Source of the DNA: Tetragonia tetragonoides
Taxonomy: Eukaryota; Streptophyta; Magnoliopsida; Caryophyllales; Aizoaceae
DNA length: 64,000 bases
NCBI GenBank assembly: GCA_038025085.1
Contig: CM076148.1
Coordinates: forward strand, 32,904,501-32,968,500
Direction of reading: 5' to 3'
Of the stretch, positions 10,397 through 24,250 are shown piece by piece (positions within the stretch are counted from its first letter, which is position 1; every line of letters begins with the position of its first letter). A program made the position numbers and the translations under genes. The notes under the pieces were generated by a model. That model saw only the letters and a program-made list of their open reading frames with translations, did no database searches and had not been told where the DNA came from.

Positions 10397-11345
10397 TGAT
10401 GCGTTAGCAATTCTGAAGGTTTTAGCTCGTTTTCGAACAAGGGATGTTTTGATAATATTTTGTTTGTTTTTTGATTATAGAGATTGAAAATGAAGTAAAT
10501 GAAATGAAAAATAAGAAGAGGGAGGATAGAAAGCACCACCACCAGGACTATAAAGGATTTAACCACCAAGTCAAGGCTAAAGGATACTACTTGTTTCACC
10601 AAATATCCCTAAGGACATTATAAAGAACAACAAGGTTTGTAAGCAAAAGGCAGCAGCCATTTCATATTTTCATTCATCATAATCTGTCCATTGCATCAAC
10701 TGTGCTTACATATTTATAGGGGTCACAAATGTGCCCTAATAACCTAAGAATACTCTAGAAAGGGTGAGCTGTCCAAGAGTAGTGCCCAAGCAAAATGAAA
10801 CTTCAGTATTTTGCCCAGAAATGAGCCAAATACGTGCAGTACAATTTGGAGCGCATTTCCTTCCGTTTTGGACCACTTGACAGCTGTTTCTTGTCCTTGC
10901 ATAAGGACAAACGTGGATGAGCTGCAAGGAGCCTCATTCTTCATCCTTATCCATCCCATGTGCTTCTAGACTCTCCTCATTCAGTAGCTACTTAGGGAAT
11001 TCAAAATGCAATTAAAACTTCCTAATTAACTAATTACATGCAACATAATTAAGCTAATTAAGTACGAACATGTGTACGAACATGTGTACGGACAAAAACC
11101 AAGTTAATCAACTAATCATGATAATTAAGCTAATTGCAAGGTTATTTGTGTACGGACATGTGCACTACATGTTGTACGGACAAAAACCAGGTTTATGCCA
11201 TAGAAAGGACATTAATGCCCCTAGGACCATTAATAAAGCCACCATGGACTAAAAGAGTGCCTTAGGACATGATAATATCGTTAATCGACCAAGGACAGAT
11301 TGCATGGCACTTAAGTGAAGAGAGGAGCTTCATGCCAACGCATCA
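10397..11345 (-). repeat. 5' LTR, 949 bp
   Basis: Pairs with 7459-8407. As the LTR next to the primer binding site it would hold the promoter of the element. Visible differences from the other copy are single substitutions, mostly transitions. Confidence 0.93.
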
Positions 11346-11350
11346 AATAT
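11346..11350. repeat. Target-site duplication, right (LTR element)
   Basis: AATAT, matching 7454-7458. Confidence 0.9.
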
Positions 11351-12559
11351 TAGTGTCATATCTTAATGCTAAAGAGAAACTACTCATTGTTGTATAAATA
11401 ATTGAAGCCTAATAGTGTGTTGTACAGCATAAAGTGCCTTATAAGCTTGGTCTTTTAGTTTATGACTTCCCACTTCTATCAGCTAATGAATTCCTCCAAC
11501 TTGAGTGCCTTGGTTTATATGTTTCAATTTAGTGTATACTCTCCAATATGGACATGCTTTTTTCTTTTTTCTTTTTTCCCCTAAGTGAAAACGGACACGG
11601 ATTTGAAGTATTCATTTGTTCCTTTATTGATATGACAAGAGAGAAATCCATATTGTACTTATCTTGTCACAAAAGTCATCAGCATCTTCTTAGAGAGGTC
11701 GATCAACTTTGTTCAACTTGGAGTTATACATATGGTATGGCTTTAAATGTTGGTAACTTCTCAATAACTATTTCAATTACTACAAAAAAAAAAAAAAAAA
11801 CTAATGTGAAAGGACCTCATAATTTAAACTAATGTGAAAGGACCTCTGTATCTCCGATGACCATCTTTTCTCCCACCGGATCCCTTCTCTTCATCCTCTT
11901 TTTATGTGGGTGATTAAAGCTGCTCCTGTTGATCTACCACCCCCTCTCCTTGAATATATGCAGATTCCCCTTCTACTCGATCTTATCCAAACAAAAAAAA
12001 ACTTCAACTTCTTTTTATGAACTAAACCATGTTCTAATTCTGCAACATAGCCGATGGCACAAAAAAGATATAATCAAATAATGTAGATTCTATTTCCTTT
12101 TGTATCCAGTTATTAATCGACGCTTAAAAAAAAAAATTAATCAACGCTTATTTTATATAGAATAGTACTGACACCTTAGGCGCAAGAAAAAATGAAACAC
12201 TCACCAGTCTATAACATACCGGAACACTTGCTGTATATCATCCTCTCAGTCACAATTTTTCTTCCTATATATCATCCCACTACAGTTTGAATCTGAACAC
12301 GCTAATATTTTCCTCTTGCTATATATATGTCATCCACTACAACTTGAATCTGAACACTTCATCTTGCAAATCACACTTGGTGAATAAGGCTATAACTAAA
12401 AGTGACTGTGGGAAATAATAATAAGGTTTTCGCGTAACTAAAAAGGCTTTAGGATTTCGTAGGATTTCTCCTCCTAAGGCAGTTGACTTGTGCGGAGGGT
12501 TTTTGTTTGTCAACAAAGATGGCCTTATCCACTATTTTTATAAGGACGCCTTTGTGTGC
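11351..12559. other. AT-rich spacer
   Basis: No gene recognised. A short frame at about 11846-12020 (LPPPLLEYMQIPLLLDLIQT) ends near an A run and may be a retroposed scrap of an unknown gene. Near 12227-12360 a block ending in TTGAATCTGAACAC occurs twice, about 70 bases apart. The switch to denser, GC-richer DNA near 12550-12600 marks the start of the mitochondrial-type segment. Confidence 0.4.
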
Positions 12560-14066
12560 GTAGAAAAGCTGTTAAAGTTTAAATAAAGAAAGTAAGAAGG
12601 AAATGCGCCTTCTCCGATTATAAGGTTACGGGACTCCTTTTCATACACAATTGACTTCGATAGGGTAGGGAGGAATGGAATGAGAGACTACGAAAGTGAG
12701 TCAAACCCACAGAAGGAAAGAACTCAATCTAATCACTCCAGGAAAAGCAAGTGCACCTTTGAGAATCCGACTAAAGGTTAGGGGGATGGGAACACAACTG
12801 CAAGCACATAATCTCGCTATACGAATGGTTCTCCACCCGCTTACACATCCCCTCGATCTCCTTACCAGCTGTCCGACTGGACGCGAGACATAGTCCGCCC
12901 TCAATAAAGATTGATCCCCCTAGGGGCTCTTTCCACCAAGAGAAAGTTAGGCAGAAGGGGTCGTCAGTCTTCATCGTCCACGAGCATTGGGCCAACAGTC
13001 AGTCTAGCTCTCGCTCGTGTCCAATTTCCTTATCCTTTATTTAGGGGCGTAGTAGGCACTATGTCTTTTTTTGCATGCGGACCCACTTGTGAGACTCACG
13101 AAATGGAAGCTAAATGAAAATCGGAACTTACGTTCTTACAGGATCCTTAAGGAACTGTGGACTCTTGCACCTTTCTGTTTATGTTTCACTTGAGTTATCA
13201 GAGAGAAAATCTCCTCGTCAAAGTGGATAGGAAAGACTTCCATTCCACTAGAACAGTTTAAGAAAGAGAGTGACTCTCAAAAAAGAGCCATGCTCTCTTC
13301 TCTCTTAAGCTGACTTTCACACTACTACAGGTTGACACCCCTCAGCGATATAGTAAGGTTCGTCGCTCGTCCATTCTCGATGCATTTGCTCTTCCTTACC
13401 CTAAAGTAGATTGGGATCAGATCAGACTGTGATTATAGTAGTAAGAACTCTATGTCTAGCTAGTCTTACTAAGAACTATAGCTAGATAGTAGTGTTCATA
13501 ACTAGTAGTACTAAGATTAGCCCCATCTTCTCGCTCTAGAAGTAGTAGGACTATCATCTTCAATCTTTCTTTCAGAAGCTCTCTTTCTAGCGGTAGAATG
13601 CGGATTAAGTGACGTCTCTTGGTGATTTCCCCATTTGATTTTTTAACCTTAGTTTTATACTTAATAAGCTCTCAAAAGCAAGAAAGGGGTTGTCGAAGAG
13701 AAGGAGGAATCAGCAACTGATTTGGGAGGAGAATTTGAGTGACTAGTCCTATCTTACTTGTCTTTTCGTAAGACACAACGAGCTCATACCTAAGGAGATA
13801 GAGAGAGTAGGCGGGACAGAGAGGGGAGGTCATTCTGTCTGCTGTTGCTAAGTGGAGTTGGTTCAAGACCATACCTTTATTCATGGGGCATTCCTGTTGA
13901 GGAGAGTACTATGGCGGACTGGTGTGAGGAGGGCGGAAGAACTTGATTCCGACTTTTAGGAGGACTGCCCCCAGAGTCTCACCGGAGGACAAGACAAGAT
14001 AAGGATGAGGCTGCCTCGGAGGAAATTACTGATTATCAATTGGGTAAGAGACTGGGTTAAAACTTC
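12560..14066. other. Mitochondrial-type spacer
   Basis: No recognisable gene. A set of CTAGCTAG-like words near 13440-13560 and many short frames of no recognisable kind. The dense, GC-balanced character differs from the nuclear spacers on either side. Confidence 0.5.
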
Positions 14067-14340
14067 ATGGTGAGACGTCTAAGCCAACTTTGGAAACAGA
14101 AATCACCGTTTATGGTTACTGACCTGGGCAATTACTTTTTCTTGGTGAAATTGGAAAGTTTTTGGATGGTGGCTGACCAGTACATTACGGTGAGGCAATG
14201 GCAACCCAATTTCGACCCTGAGGAAGCTTCTATTTTTCTTGTGGTGGTTTGGGTGAGGCTTCCGAACATTCCCATATGACAAGCCTTTCCTGTGGAAGTT
14301 AGGGAATCGAATTGGGCGAACTATCAAACTGTACTGCATA
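14067..14340 (+). pseudogene. LINE gag-like fragment (DUF4283 type) in mitochondrial-type DNA
   Basis: The frame from 14067 holds MVTDLGNYFFLVKLESFWMV, then YITVRQWQPNFDPEEA and VVVWVRLPNIPI, which is the DUF4283 pattern found at the N-terminus of plant LINE and related proteins (LGN-x-FFLVKF, Y-x-TV-x-PW-x-P-x-FDP, VWVRLP-x-LPI). After a TGA the pattern goes on in another frame as WKLGNRIGRTIK (about 14296-14331). So one stop and one frameshift break it. Plant mitochondrial genomes are known to hold nuclear retroelement scraps, so it may have been in the mitochondrial DNA before the transfer. Confidence 0.7.
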
Positions 14341-16894
14341 ACGTTAAGCCGCTTTCTGTACAAACCCAGCGGCCTCGGAAGAAAAAAGAATCCCCGTTCT
14401 TATCACACGACTTTCAAAGATCTCAGCTATACCCTCCCCTTCGGGGCTATGTCGACATCGTCTTTTGCCCTAACGAAGATCTTTCATCTATTCGAAGACA
14501 TCGGACCCATTTTCAAGCAGTACGAATAGAAACCCCTGAATTTAGCAACCTACATCTACACATGTCTCTCCCCGATACTAGTTATTGAAGATGGATGGCT
14601 GTAAGAGGACCTGTAGATTCGTTCATCGCCTGATGAAATCATAAAAACGGACCTGGAAAGTCCTTTGTGACGGGAGTACAGAACCCATATTCTTCCAACC
14701 GCTTTCTAGATTTCCTCTCTTTCATGGTTGGGGAAAGAGTTTGTCTGACTATCATGTTATAGGAAGAGAGTGAATCTGTGCTTACTAAGTGCCTTGCCTT
14801 GAAGTCAAGTAAGGGAAGTTAAACAAGGCTAGGCACCTCTTCTCTATCTTTCAAACGTCCTTTCTTTCACTCTCGGGTCACTTCTTTTATTTTACGTTAC
14901 GGATTTTCCTTCTCCATCCAAGCTTCCCGATGGGCCTCGAGCTCAGTTCAATCCTGTATCTTTCTCTTTGTTTTGGTCTTTGTAAGCGGGTTTTGTCCGA
15001 GATGAGTTACCAAATCATTGGTGTCGGACCTTCAGGTTTCAGCCTTGGTCAGCAGATACAAAAGAGCCTGCCCGGGAAGGATCATGCACGTATATGAGAG
15101 TTGGTCGGTTAGGTAGGCTGGAGGGATATTTTTATATAGTAGTCTTTGTCTTTTGAGATTGAGAAAAGAGTCCTGTGGCGGAAAGGCCTGAACCTGAAAT
15201 TAGATTCTTGCCCGAGTTCAGTCTTTTCTGATCCATCTTTCAAAAAAACGAGCTGTTGGCATACCTATAAGAGCCAATGAGGATTTTTTGGAATGAAAGG
15301 CCTACCTAAGTAGTCTTCCGGAGTTCAGCTTTCGGCTTTCAGAGCATGGAGTATGGGGTTCGGTTAAAGGATTTCCCTTTCATCATTTCAATACTAAGCA
15401 AAATAGGCCAACTACAGTCGTTAGCGGCACGTACTTCATTGACATTTGACTGGTGAAAGCTGAATCTCATCTCTAGTTGTACCAACGAGGAGATTAAATA
15501 GAAACTACGCTAAATGAGGATCGAATCGAAGCTGTAATGCCCCTCCCCTTTCACTTTTTCCTACCCCTTTGTTCTTGCTTTAAATTAAGTTCCCCTATCG
15601 GGAAAGATCTTTTTTTCTAAGTATAAGTAATACCTTCTACCTGAATAGCTTTCACCAGATCAAACCAAAGCCGCCCTTTAAACATAAACATGAGGTAACT
15701 TGACTCGCTTTCCTAAGCTCAGTGCTAAGCTAGCTCATGGTCACGACTGAAAGGTCTTGAGTTAATGTAATGACCCGTAAGCGAAGGTCGCTTCCATCCA
15801 TCAAAAAAATCCGGTTTCTTTTGTAAGCCAACAAGACAAGGCCCTGAAAAAGGAGCAAAGATTTTAGATGAGAAGGCAGAGGCAAAGCAGGCACATCAAA
15901 AAGTGGATTCGGTTAGTTCAAACCCTGAGGATGACCTTTTTACTCTCTTGTTAGTCTTCCTACCGGAAGACCGAAAATCTTTCTTTTGTGCCAGCCTTCC
16001 TCCCCGCCAAAGCGAAAGAAAAGGCAGTTGAGGAAGCAGGCTCAGATTCATAATCTCAGTTCCGAGACTGGGCATCCTCACTCGTAAGCCATGCCATGCC
16101 GCCATTCCTGAAGAAGGGGATTGAGTCAGGTAGAACATTCGATTTGGGCAACGGAACTGATCGAATCGGGGCTTTATCATACTCCCAGCATTGGAGGAAT
16201 GCCCGAGTTTCAGAGCAGAGGTGAAGAAGCTTTCATTCGACAAGAGGAAGCATAGGTTCGAAGATCTCGACCGAAGGGAATCGCCCCACCAGACTATTGA
16301 ACTCTACTTTACATAAGCTATTTAGAGCGATCCCCGTAGATTAGAGAAAACAGGGAAATAGCAAGGAAAGAGCTGGACTTTGCTACAGACATACCAGGGA
16401 AGACTCTGACTACTAGCTGTGGGGATCCCGTAGGCCTCACATTCGATTAGGGAAGGCAGTCCCGAGACTACAATAATCAGTGGACTGCTCGTCGCATTGA
16501 TTCTTTATCCCCAGATGGATATTGATAGATTCCTAGTACCGACCTTACTTCAGGGGCGGGGTCAGGAAGAGTCGACCTGGTTCAGGTTCACCTATATTCC
16601 ATTAAGCAAAAACGAAAGCAAGTTTAGGCCTATTTCCGAGAGGAACCCAACTCAAAGCATTCAGTCGAGGGGAAGCACTCTGTCCAGCAGCCCATGTTCT
16701 ACACTGGCTTAATGGCTTGGTGGATGTCAGATTCAACTACAAAGCAGCCTAGAACTGACTTTCAAGACCTTTACAAGGCAGCCTACTTGTCCCTGGACGT
16801 CTTCTTCTTTATTGTTTGTTAGAATGTCCTAGTATATATAGTGGTGTAGGAAATCAAACATACTATTAGTAGAAGCGACGCAGGTTGAGGAACG
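14341..16894. other. Mitochondrial-type spacer
   Basis: Short open frames at about 14390-14588, 15896-16243 (minus) and 16497-16712 match nothing I know. No tRNA cloverleaf or rRNA segment was recognised. Confidence 0.5.
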
Positions 16895-17107
16895 ATGGGC
16901 CTTCTCCTTTTGGCCATCAAAGACGATCTTGACAAAGCATATGGTAATAGATTGGAATGGAAATTCATTAAAGATAAAGACATGCTCTCTCATCTGAAGT
17001 TTCCTTTATCTCTCATTCTCAATACTCCTATTATAGTCAAAGAAAGGCTTTCATGCCATCGAGAGGCATCAGAGAGTCTCCTTCTTGACCAATTCCTTTT
17101 GTCTTAA
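16895..17107 (+). pseudogene. LINE reverse transcriptase fragment in mitochondrial-type DNA
   Basis: The frame contains DLDKAYGNRLEWKFIKDKDM and HLKFPLSLI, which matches the LINE reverse transcriptase segment D-x-x-KAYDR-x-EW-x-F-I...FP-x-x-x-I, with a small disturbance after KAY. Nothing of the rest of the enzyme is present. It is a second retroelement scrap within the mitochondrial-type block. Confidence 0.6.
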
Positions 17108-19594
<2,487 letters not shown>

Positions 19595-21150
19595 GTCAAA
19601 GAACACTTTTTCAAGAGACGAAAAGCAACTAAGAACCTAACAGAACTCTTTTTTTTTTTTTTAGTACTCCACTTCAACGTAATTTCAAGTGGACTCGTAT
19701 AAGGGTTTGGAAGCTATTTCGTATGAGGTTATTAAGCAAGTAAAAAAAGGAGTCTTTTCTTTCCGAACCGAAGAGAAGGGACTGTTTAAGAAAAAGAAAC
19801 TCCTCCTTCTCACTCGACTTGCGCGAGTCACTTTCACTCCGTGCGCCAAAAACACCACCCCAATTTATACCTCATTCATCTTTCAGCAAAGTTGCATTGT
19901 GTTTTTTTGCATTTGTGTTAGGGAACGTAAAGATATTTAGTAAGTGATAAGTATAACCATAGATTCCAGACTATTTCTATTTCTTCAAAGCCTTTGGATG
20001 TCTCTGTTTTCCTCATATTGATGTTTCACAAATGAAATGGCTTCTAAAGAGCTATTGATGACGGGTTAGTTAGGGCTATTCTCCATCCTTGCCTTTAGCC
20101 GCAAGGGATAATGTGATATAATGACTTACTACTCTTAGCCTAGTAAGAAACGTCTCTGTTCAGCTGCTCCATTCTCTTTCGAAATTAGGCTAGGCTCACA
20201 TTCAAGGTATGGAACCCCCTTTCTTCACCCCGCCATGTCTCAAGATCATCAACTATTTCTTCCCAATCTTTTTGTAGACGATCAACATGTCTCCAATCTG
20301 GAACACATGCGTCTAGGAGAAGAGACCTCCCCATTTATAACTGATAGGGACTGGGTAGGAAACTCTCTGGGAATCCTAATGAGATCTCGAACGTTAAAGG
20401 ACTGATACCCGAGGGGCAGTAAGCCACTATCAAGTGTCTATACCTATGACGATTGAAGTGTTTAGCAGCACTAGGAAGTTTTTCTGTCGATGACCTACAG
20501 TGTCAGAGATCTGAGAGAGTCGACTCGTTCCGGGGTTAGGTCATTGGTGAACGGTCTTTGTTGAATAGGTGGAGCAGGTATTCCTGGATTCATGACTCCT
20601 GCGACCAATAAGGAGTGATGCAAAGCAACGTAGTTAATGTGAAACCAGGCAAGCAAAGCTCTTCGATATTCGCTATATTCAGTTGTTCATTCTTGTTCCC
20701 TAAGACTTTCCCATCGCATACTTTGCCATTACCGGATTCATCTGTGTATCTTTCTTCGTGTTCCGCAAGAAAGGAGACTAACTGGAGATTAGGTCGCAGA
20801 AGTGAAAAAATGATGTTTTTTATAGGTAAGGAGAGCGCTCCAATGAAGGGCAAAAGCCTCTTGCCTCGCGTCTCTCTTTAACACAAGCTTATGACAGGGC
20901 TTCTCTTCAAGGTGGGGAGTGGCTCCCTAATAGAGGAGCGAACGTAGAAGTCTCATGTTAGTGTATGTAGTCTAGGCCATGCTGCTCAGCGAGTAAAACC
21001 TCTTGCTTCCATCCCTTACCGACCCTATTTGACATGGTTTTTCCGCAGAATTAGATTATGCTGATACGCCTCCTCTTAGAGCATCTTGTTAAATTGGTCG
21101 TCTAGCCTATTATTTACCTTATTCTATAGTTAGAACCTGAATGCCAAAAG
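19595..21150. other. Mitochondrial-type spacer downstream of cox1
   Basis: No gene recognised. The sequence GAGACGAAAAGC at the end of cox1 is repeated about 37 bases later (near 19617), a small local duplication. The change to nuclear character occurs near 21050-21170. Confidence 0.4.
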
Positions 21151-21217
21151 CGTATCATGCATAGAAAAACCATGCAAGATGTACATGACACAGGCACTTT
21201 TTTCACATACACAGAAA

Positions 21218-22040
21218 ATGTTTACCAGTTTATTTACAATACCATTTGTCATCACAACTTCCATCATCTTTCTAACTATTCCATTCTCGAATGGAAATTA
21301 TCCAGAAATATACAATCTGCACAGCTTTTTTCCCTGTACTCTTGCGGACCAGTTCGAAAATCGGTTATCCATTCTGGGGAGAAGTATAGGCCCAAGATCT
21401 GTGGCCGTCTGGAGTTCTAGCTCAACTGTCTTTAATCAGTGATTACCACTCAATCCAAATTGATAATACTGCATATTCCATTTATTCAAAGGCAAAAGTG
21501 CTTATTAGTATCGATACATCCACTCATAAAATGGCTGTTGCTTAAGCACATTTCTTTGATCCTCTAAGCCTTTATGTCGTATCTACTATAAGAATGCGAC
21601 ACTGAATTTGTCAGCTACCTTCCAGAGTGTTCAGATGCTTCAGAACCTCAGCTTATTCCATAGCTGTCCTAGTTCAGTCCATAAAAGTCAGGCAAAAACT
21701 GTCATGCAGCACGTTGAAGTCCATTAATGGTACCACTGATTTTGTAGTTTACTTTGCAGAAACATCAGAAACAATTAGAAAGGAGCTTAAGGCTTGCAGC
21801 ACTAGCTGTACCGTACCATCCCAGTTTCTAACAGAGGTTAGATGAGCTCAATAATGAAAATGCCACGCTTCTCAGTGTCTTGCGCAAGGGATTTGAGTTG
21901 GATTACAAAGTGAACTTCACGGCCTGTATGATATGTGAAAAATCTGGCGGCAGCTGTGGATCATCAGATGATTGAGCGTCAACTTTTGTATGCTACTGCC
22001 CAGATAGACCACAGCCAGTAATGTGTCTCAAATCAGGTGC
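21218..22040 (+). pseudogene. LRK10-like receptor kinase extracellular region, decayed
   Basis: These proteins are plasma-membrane receptor kinases with a cysteine-rich, wall-binding ectodomain. A frame from 21218 begins with a signal-peptide-like MFTSLFTIPFVITTSIIFL. The GUB_WAK domain follows, spread over frames: YSCGPVRK (about 21342), KIGYPFWGE (about 21358) and YRPKICGRLEF (about 21384), then LNC after a stop. The WAK-associated C-terminal domain is clear at about 21852-22038: LLSVLRKGFELDYKVNFTAC, then MICEKSGGSCG, a TGA, and FVCYCPDRPQPVMC, matching CxxCxxSGGxCG...F-x-CYCPD. At least two frameshifts and several stops show it is dead. It reads in the same direction as the kinase pieces at 22775 and 62912. 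Confidence 0.8.
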
Positions 22041-22774
22041 CATGTCTTATTTTATATTTTTGAATGGATCAGGTGGAATTAGTTCCGTGATTAGGATATA
22101 GTTTCCCTCCTTCATTACTGTGCTGTGTCAGTCAGTACTGGAGAATTTGAAGATTACAACAAGGAACAAATATTTCATTTATATAAACTGTTACAACAAG
22201 TTGAACCCCCACAAGAGTGTGAAAAGGGGTTCAACAAATCGCATTAAGATACGATAGTCTTTCAGTAGAATGCTTTGCACACCGCTGTGTTCTCTTTTTT
22301 CTGCGGTGTTTAACTGCTAGGTATATGTAGAGCACATGTATTTTCTATGATACTAACATTCACCACTCAAATTTTTTTTTTACAGGACAGCAAGAGTAAC
22401 AACCAGATTAAGTAAGTATATAATTTTCATTTAAATAAATCGACCTGATGCATACATACATCAGGTACAATGCACTGGGCATATCTAGGGGATACACCCA
22501 ATATCAAGATAGTTTGGCCACCTTTTCTGTAAAAAATATGGGCTAAGCTAGCTAAATTTTGATTTAACAACAAGAGTGAGACACTAGATTTTGGATGGAG
22601 ATTTATCTTATCTTACTCTACCATCTAATCACTTAGGTAGGTACTTGTGATCTGCCAACGAGCAAAATAAAAAAAGGTACTTGTGATCTGTTGAACTGAT
22701 GTTCTATAACTAAAGTTATACAGAAACAACAGCTCTTCAGAATCTTATATATTTTGTTTATACAAAAAAAAAGA
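22041..22774. other. Intron-like spacer of the kinase remnant
   Basis: AT-rich, without a recognisable exon; a transmembrane segment would be expected about here but none is clear. Confidence 0.4.
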
Positions 22775-22940
22775 CAAGCAACTCATAAGCTTACAGCCTT
22801 TTGGGCTAGAGCAGAAGTGGCCAACCAAAACGTGGAGGCCTTTCTGAAAAACTATGGATCTGTTGCCCAAGAAAGATACTCATACGCGGATATAAGAAAA
22901 ATGACGGTTTTCTTGAAAGATAAACTTGGTGAAGGATGGA
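22775..22940 (+). pseudogene. LRK10-like juxtamembrane and kinase start, truncated
   Basis: The frame holds NQNVEAFLKNYGSVAQERYS and then YADIRKMTVFLKDKLGEG, the hallmark start of LRK10-like kinases (FL-x-NYG-x-x-x-x-RYSY-x-D-x-KKMT...KLG-x-G). It breaks off just where the glycine-rich ATP loop should begin, and LINE-derived sequence follows. The rest of the kinase is missing here; a separate last exon lies at 62912-63120. Confidence 0.8.
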
Positions 22941-23030
22941 AAAGAAAAAATCCTCCTCTCATGGGAGACACCACCACCTGGATGGAAGAAATTCAATGTT
23001 GATGCGGCCATCAACGTGTCGTAAATCAGG
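22941..23030 (+). pseudogene. LINE RNase H fragment joined to the kinase remnant
   Basis: In a shifted frame the sequence after the kinase breakpoint reads WETPPPGWKKFNVDAAI, the start of the RNase H (RVT_3) domain of plant LINE ORF2 (PPP-x-GW-x-K-x-NVDA). It stops soon after. It shows that a LINE or LINE-gene recombination cut the kinase. Confidence 0.6.
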
Positions 23031-23400
23031 TGGAGTTAGTTTCATCAATTAAGATATTCCATTCCTTCGACTCTAGGTCAGTAGCATGGTAATAAACATG
23101 CATGAGTTGGGAAAACAATCAGCAAAGTGTTCCAGATTTACATAGAGTGACTCTAAATCAGAACCTGACAACCAAACTTAGCAGAGCAAGTGTTTCTTAG
23201 TATCCTGGTTTTAGATCAAGTATCCTTCTTTTCCGAGTCCAGCAAAATTCAGCACAACAGCAACTCATCTTAACCTTCTTTTCCAAGAGGGTTTAAGTCT
23301 TTGTCAACCTCTGTCACGAAAAAGAAATAAAACTAGTCACATAAAAACTTTGCAGTATATCTAAGCTAACTGGAAAGAGAAGAAATCTGCTCTGAGGCGC
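23031..23400. other. Spacer between LINE fragments
   Basis: Nothing recognised; AT-rich and without a meaningful frame. Confidence 0.4.
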
Positions 23401-24250
23401 CACATCAATAAGCAACAACCTGACATGATTGCAATACAGGAGACAAAATTTGAGAGTTTTAGTGAAAGGGAGTTTCGAAAATTCTGGAAAAAAGATGGCC
23501 TTCAGGTTCGTTTCTCGCAATCAAGAGAAAATTCGGGAGAATTTTTTTGATTGTACAATCGTTACAGTTTATGCTCCTAATGATGTAAATGCTAGAGCTC
23601 TTGTATTGGAGGAATTAGCAGAGGAATGGATGAGAAGTAGTTCTCCATGGATGATTTTTGGGGATTATAATGAAGTTCTTCAAGCATGGGAGAGATCTAG
23701 TGGACTTATAAATTCGAGGGGAGTGGAAGACTTCAAAGAGTTTGTGACGAAATTGCAGCTGATGGAGATTGACTTGAAGGGAGGTAGATTCACATGGTTT
23801 CGGCACAACTCTATGAGCAAGATAGACAGGATTTTTGTTAATTCAGAATGGATAGATTTATGGCCGTCCTTATCAGCTTCCTCACTTCGTAGAGGTTTAT
23901 CAGACCATGTGCCAATTTTGATGAACACAAAAGAAATAAATTGGGGTCCGAAACCGTTCAGAATTTTGGATTGCTGGTTAGACCATCCTGGTTTTATGAA
24001 AATGGTAGAGGAGGAGTGGAAAGCAGAAGGGAATGACGGAAATGATAATTCGATACATGTGAGCGCTAAACTGAAGAGGCTAAAACAGAAAATGAAGACA
24101 TGGAATAAATCAGAGTTTGGAAATTTGGACGTAAGGATTGAAGAATTGGAGAAAAAAATAAGTGGGTGGGATGTCTTAGCCACACAGAGATCATTATCAG
24201 TTGAAGAGTTACAGAGAAGGAAGTCAGATACAGTTGAACTATGTATATAT
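23401..24250 (+). pseudogene. L1-type LINE ORF2, endonuclease part only
   Basis: This is the apurinic-type endonuclease domain that nicks target DNA for L1-like elements. In order: DMIAIQETKFESF (frame 1, about 23425), then after a shift at a T run (about 23541-23548) FFDCTIVTVYAPND, PWMIFGDYNEVLQA (GDFN box), GRFTWFRHN, SKIDRIFVNSEW and LSDHVPIL (SDH box). A region with WNKSEFGNL and a coiled segment follows, as in intact ORF2, up to about 24240, where the homology stops in AT-rich DNA. The first part of the endonuclease and all of the reverse transcriptase are missing. It could be a different copy from the LINE at 59166-62236, which keeps just the complementary half. Confidence 0.85.

Larger units (their letters stand above)
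7459..11345 (-). mobile_element. Complete gag-only LTR retrotransposon (Ty3/gypsy-derived)
   Basis: Two direct repeats of 949 bases each begin TGATGCGTT and end AACGCATCA, and a perfect 5-bp target duplication AATAT flanks the whole unit. The primer binding site reads TGGTATCAGAGC on the minus strand next to the 10397 end of the upper LTR, so the element lies on the minus strand with its 5' LTR at high coordinates. The internal region is only about 2 kb and encodes a gag-type protein; I see no protease, reverse transcriptase, RNase H or integrase. It is therefore a short non-autonomous element that would depend on a relative. By eye the LTRs differ at about 10 of 949 positions, so the insertion is young. 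Confidence 0.93.
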
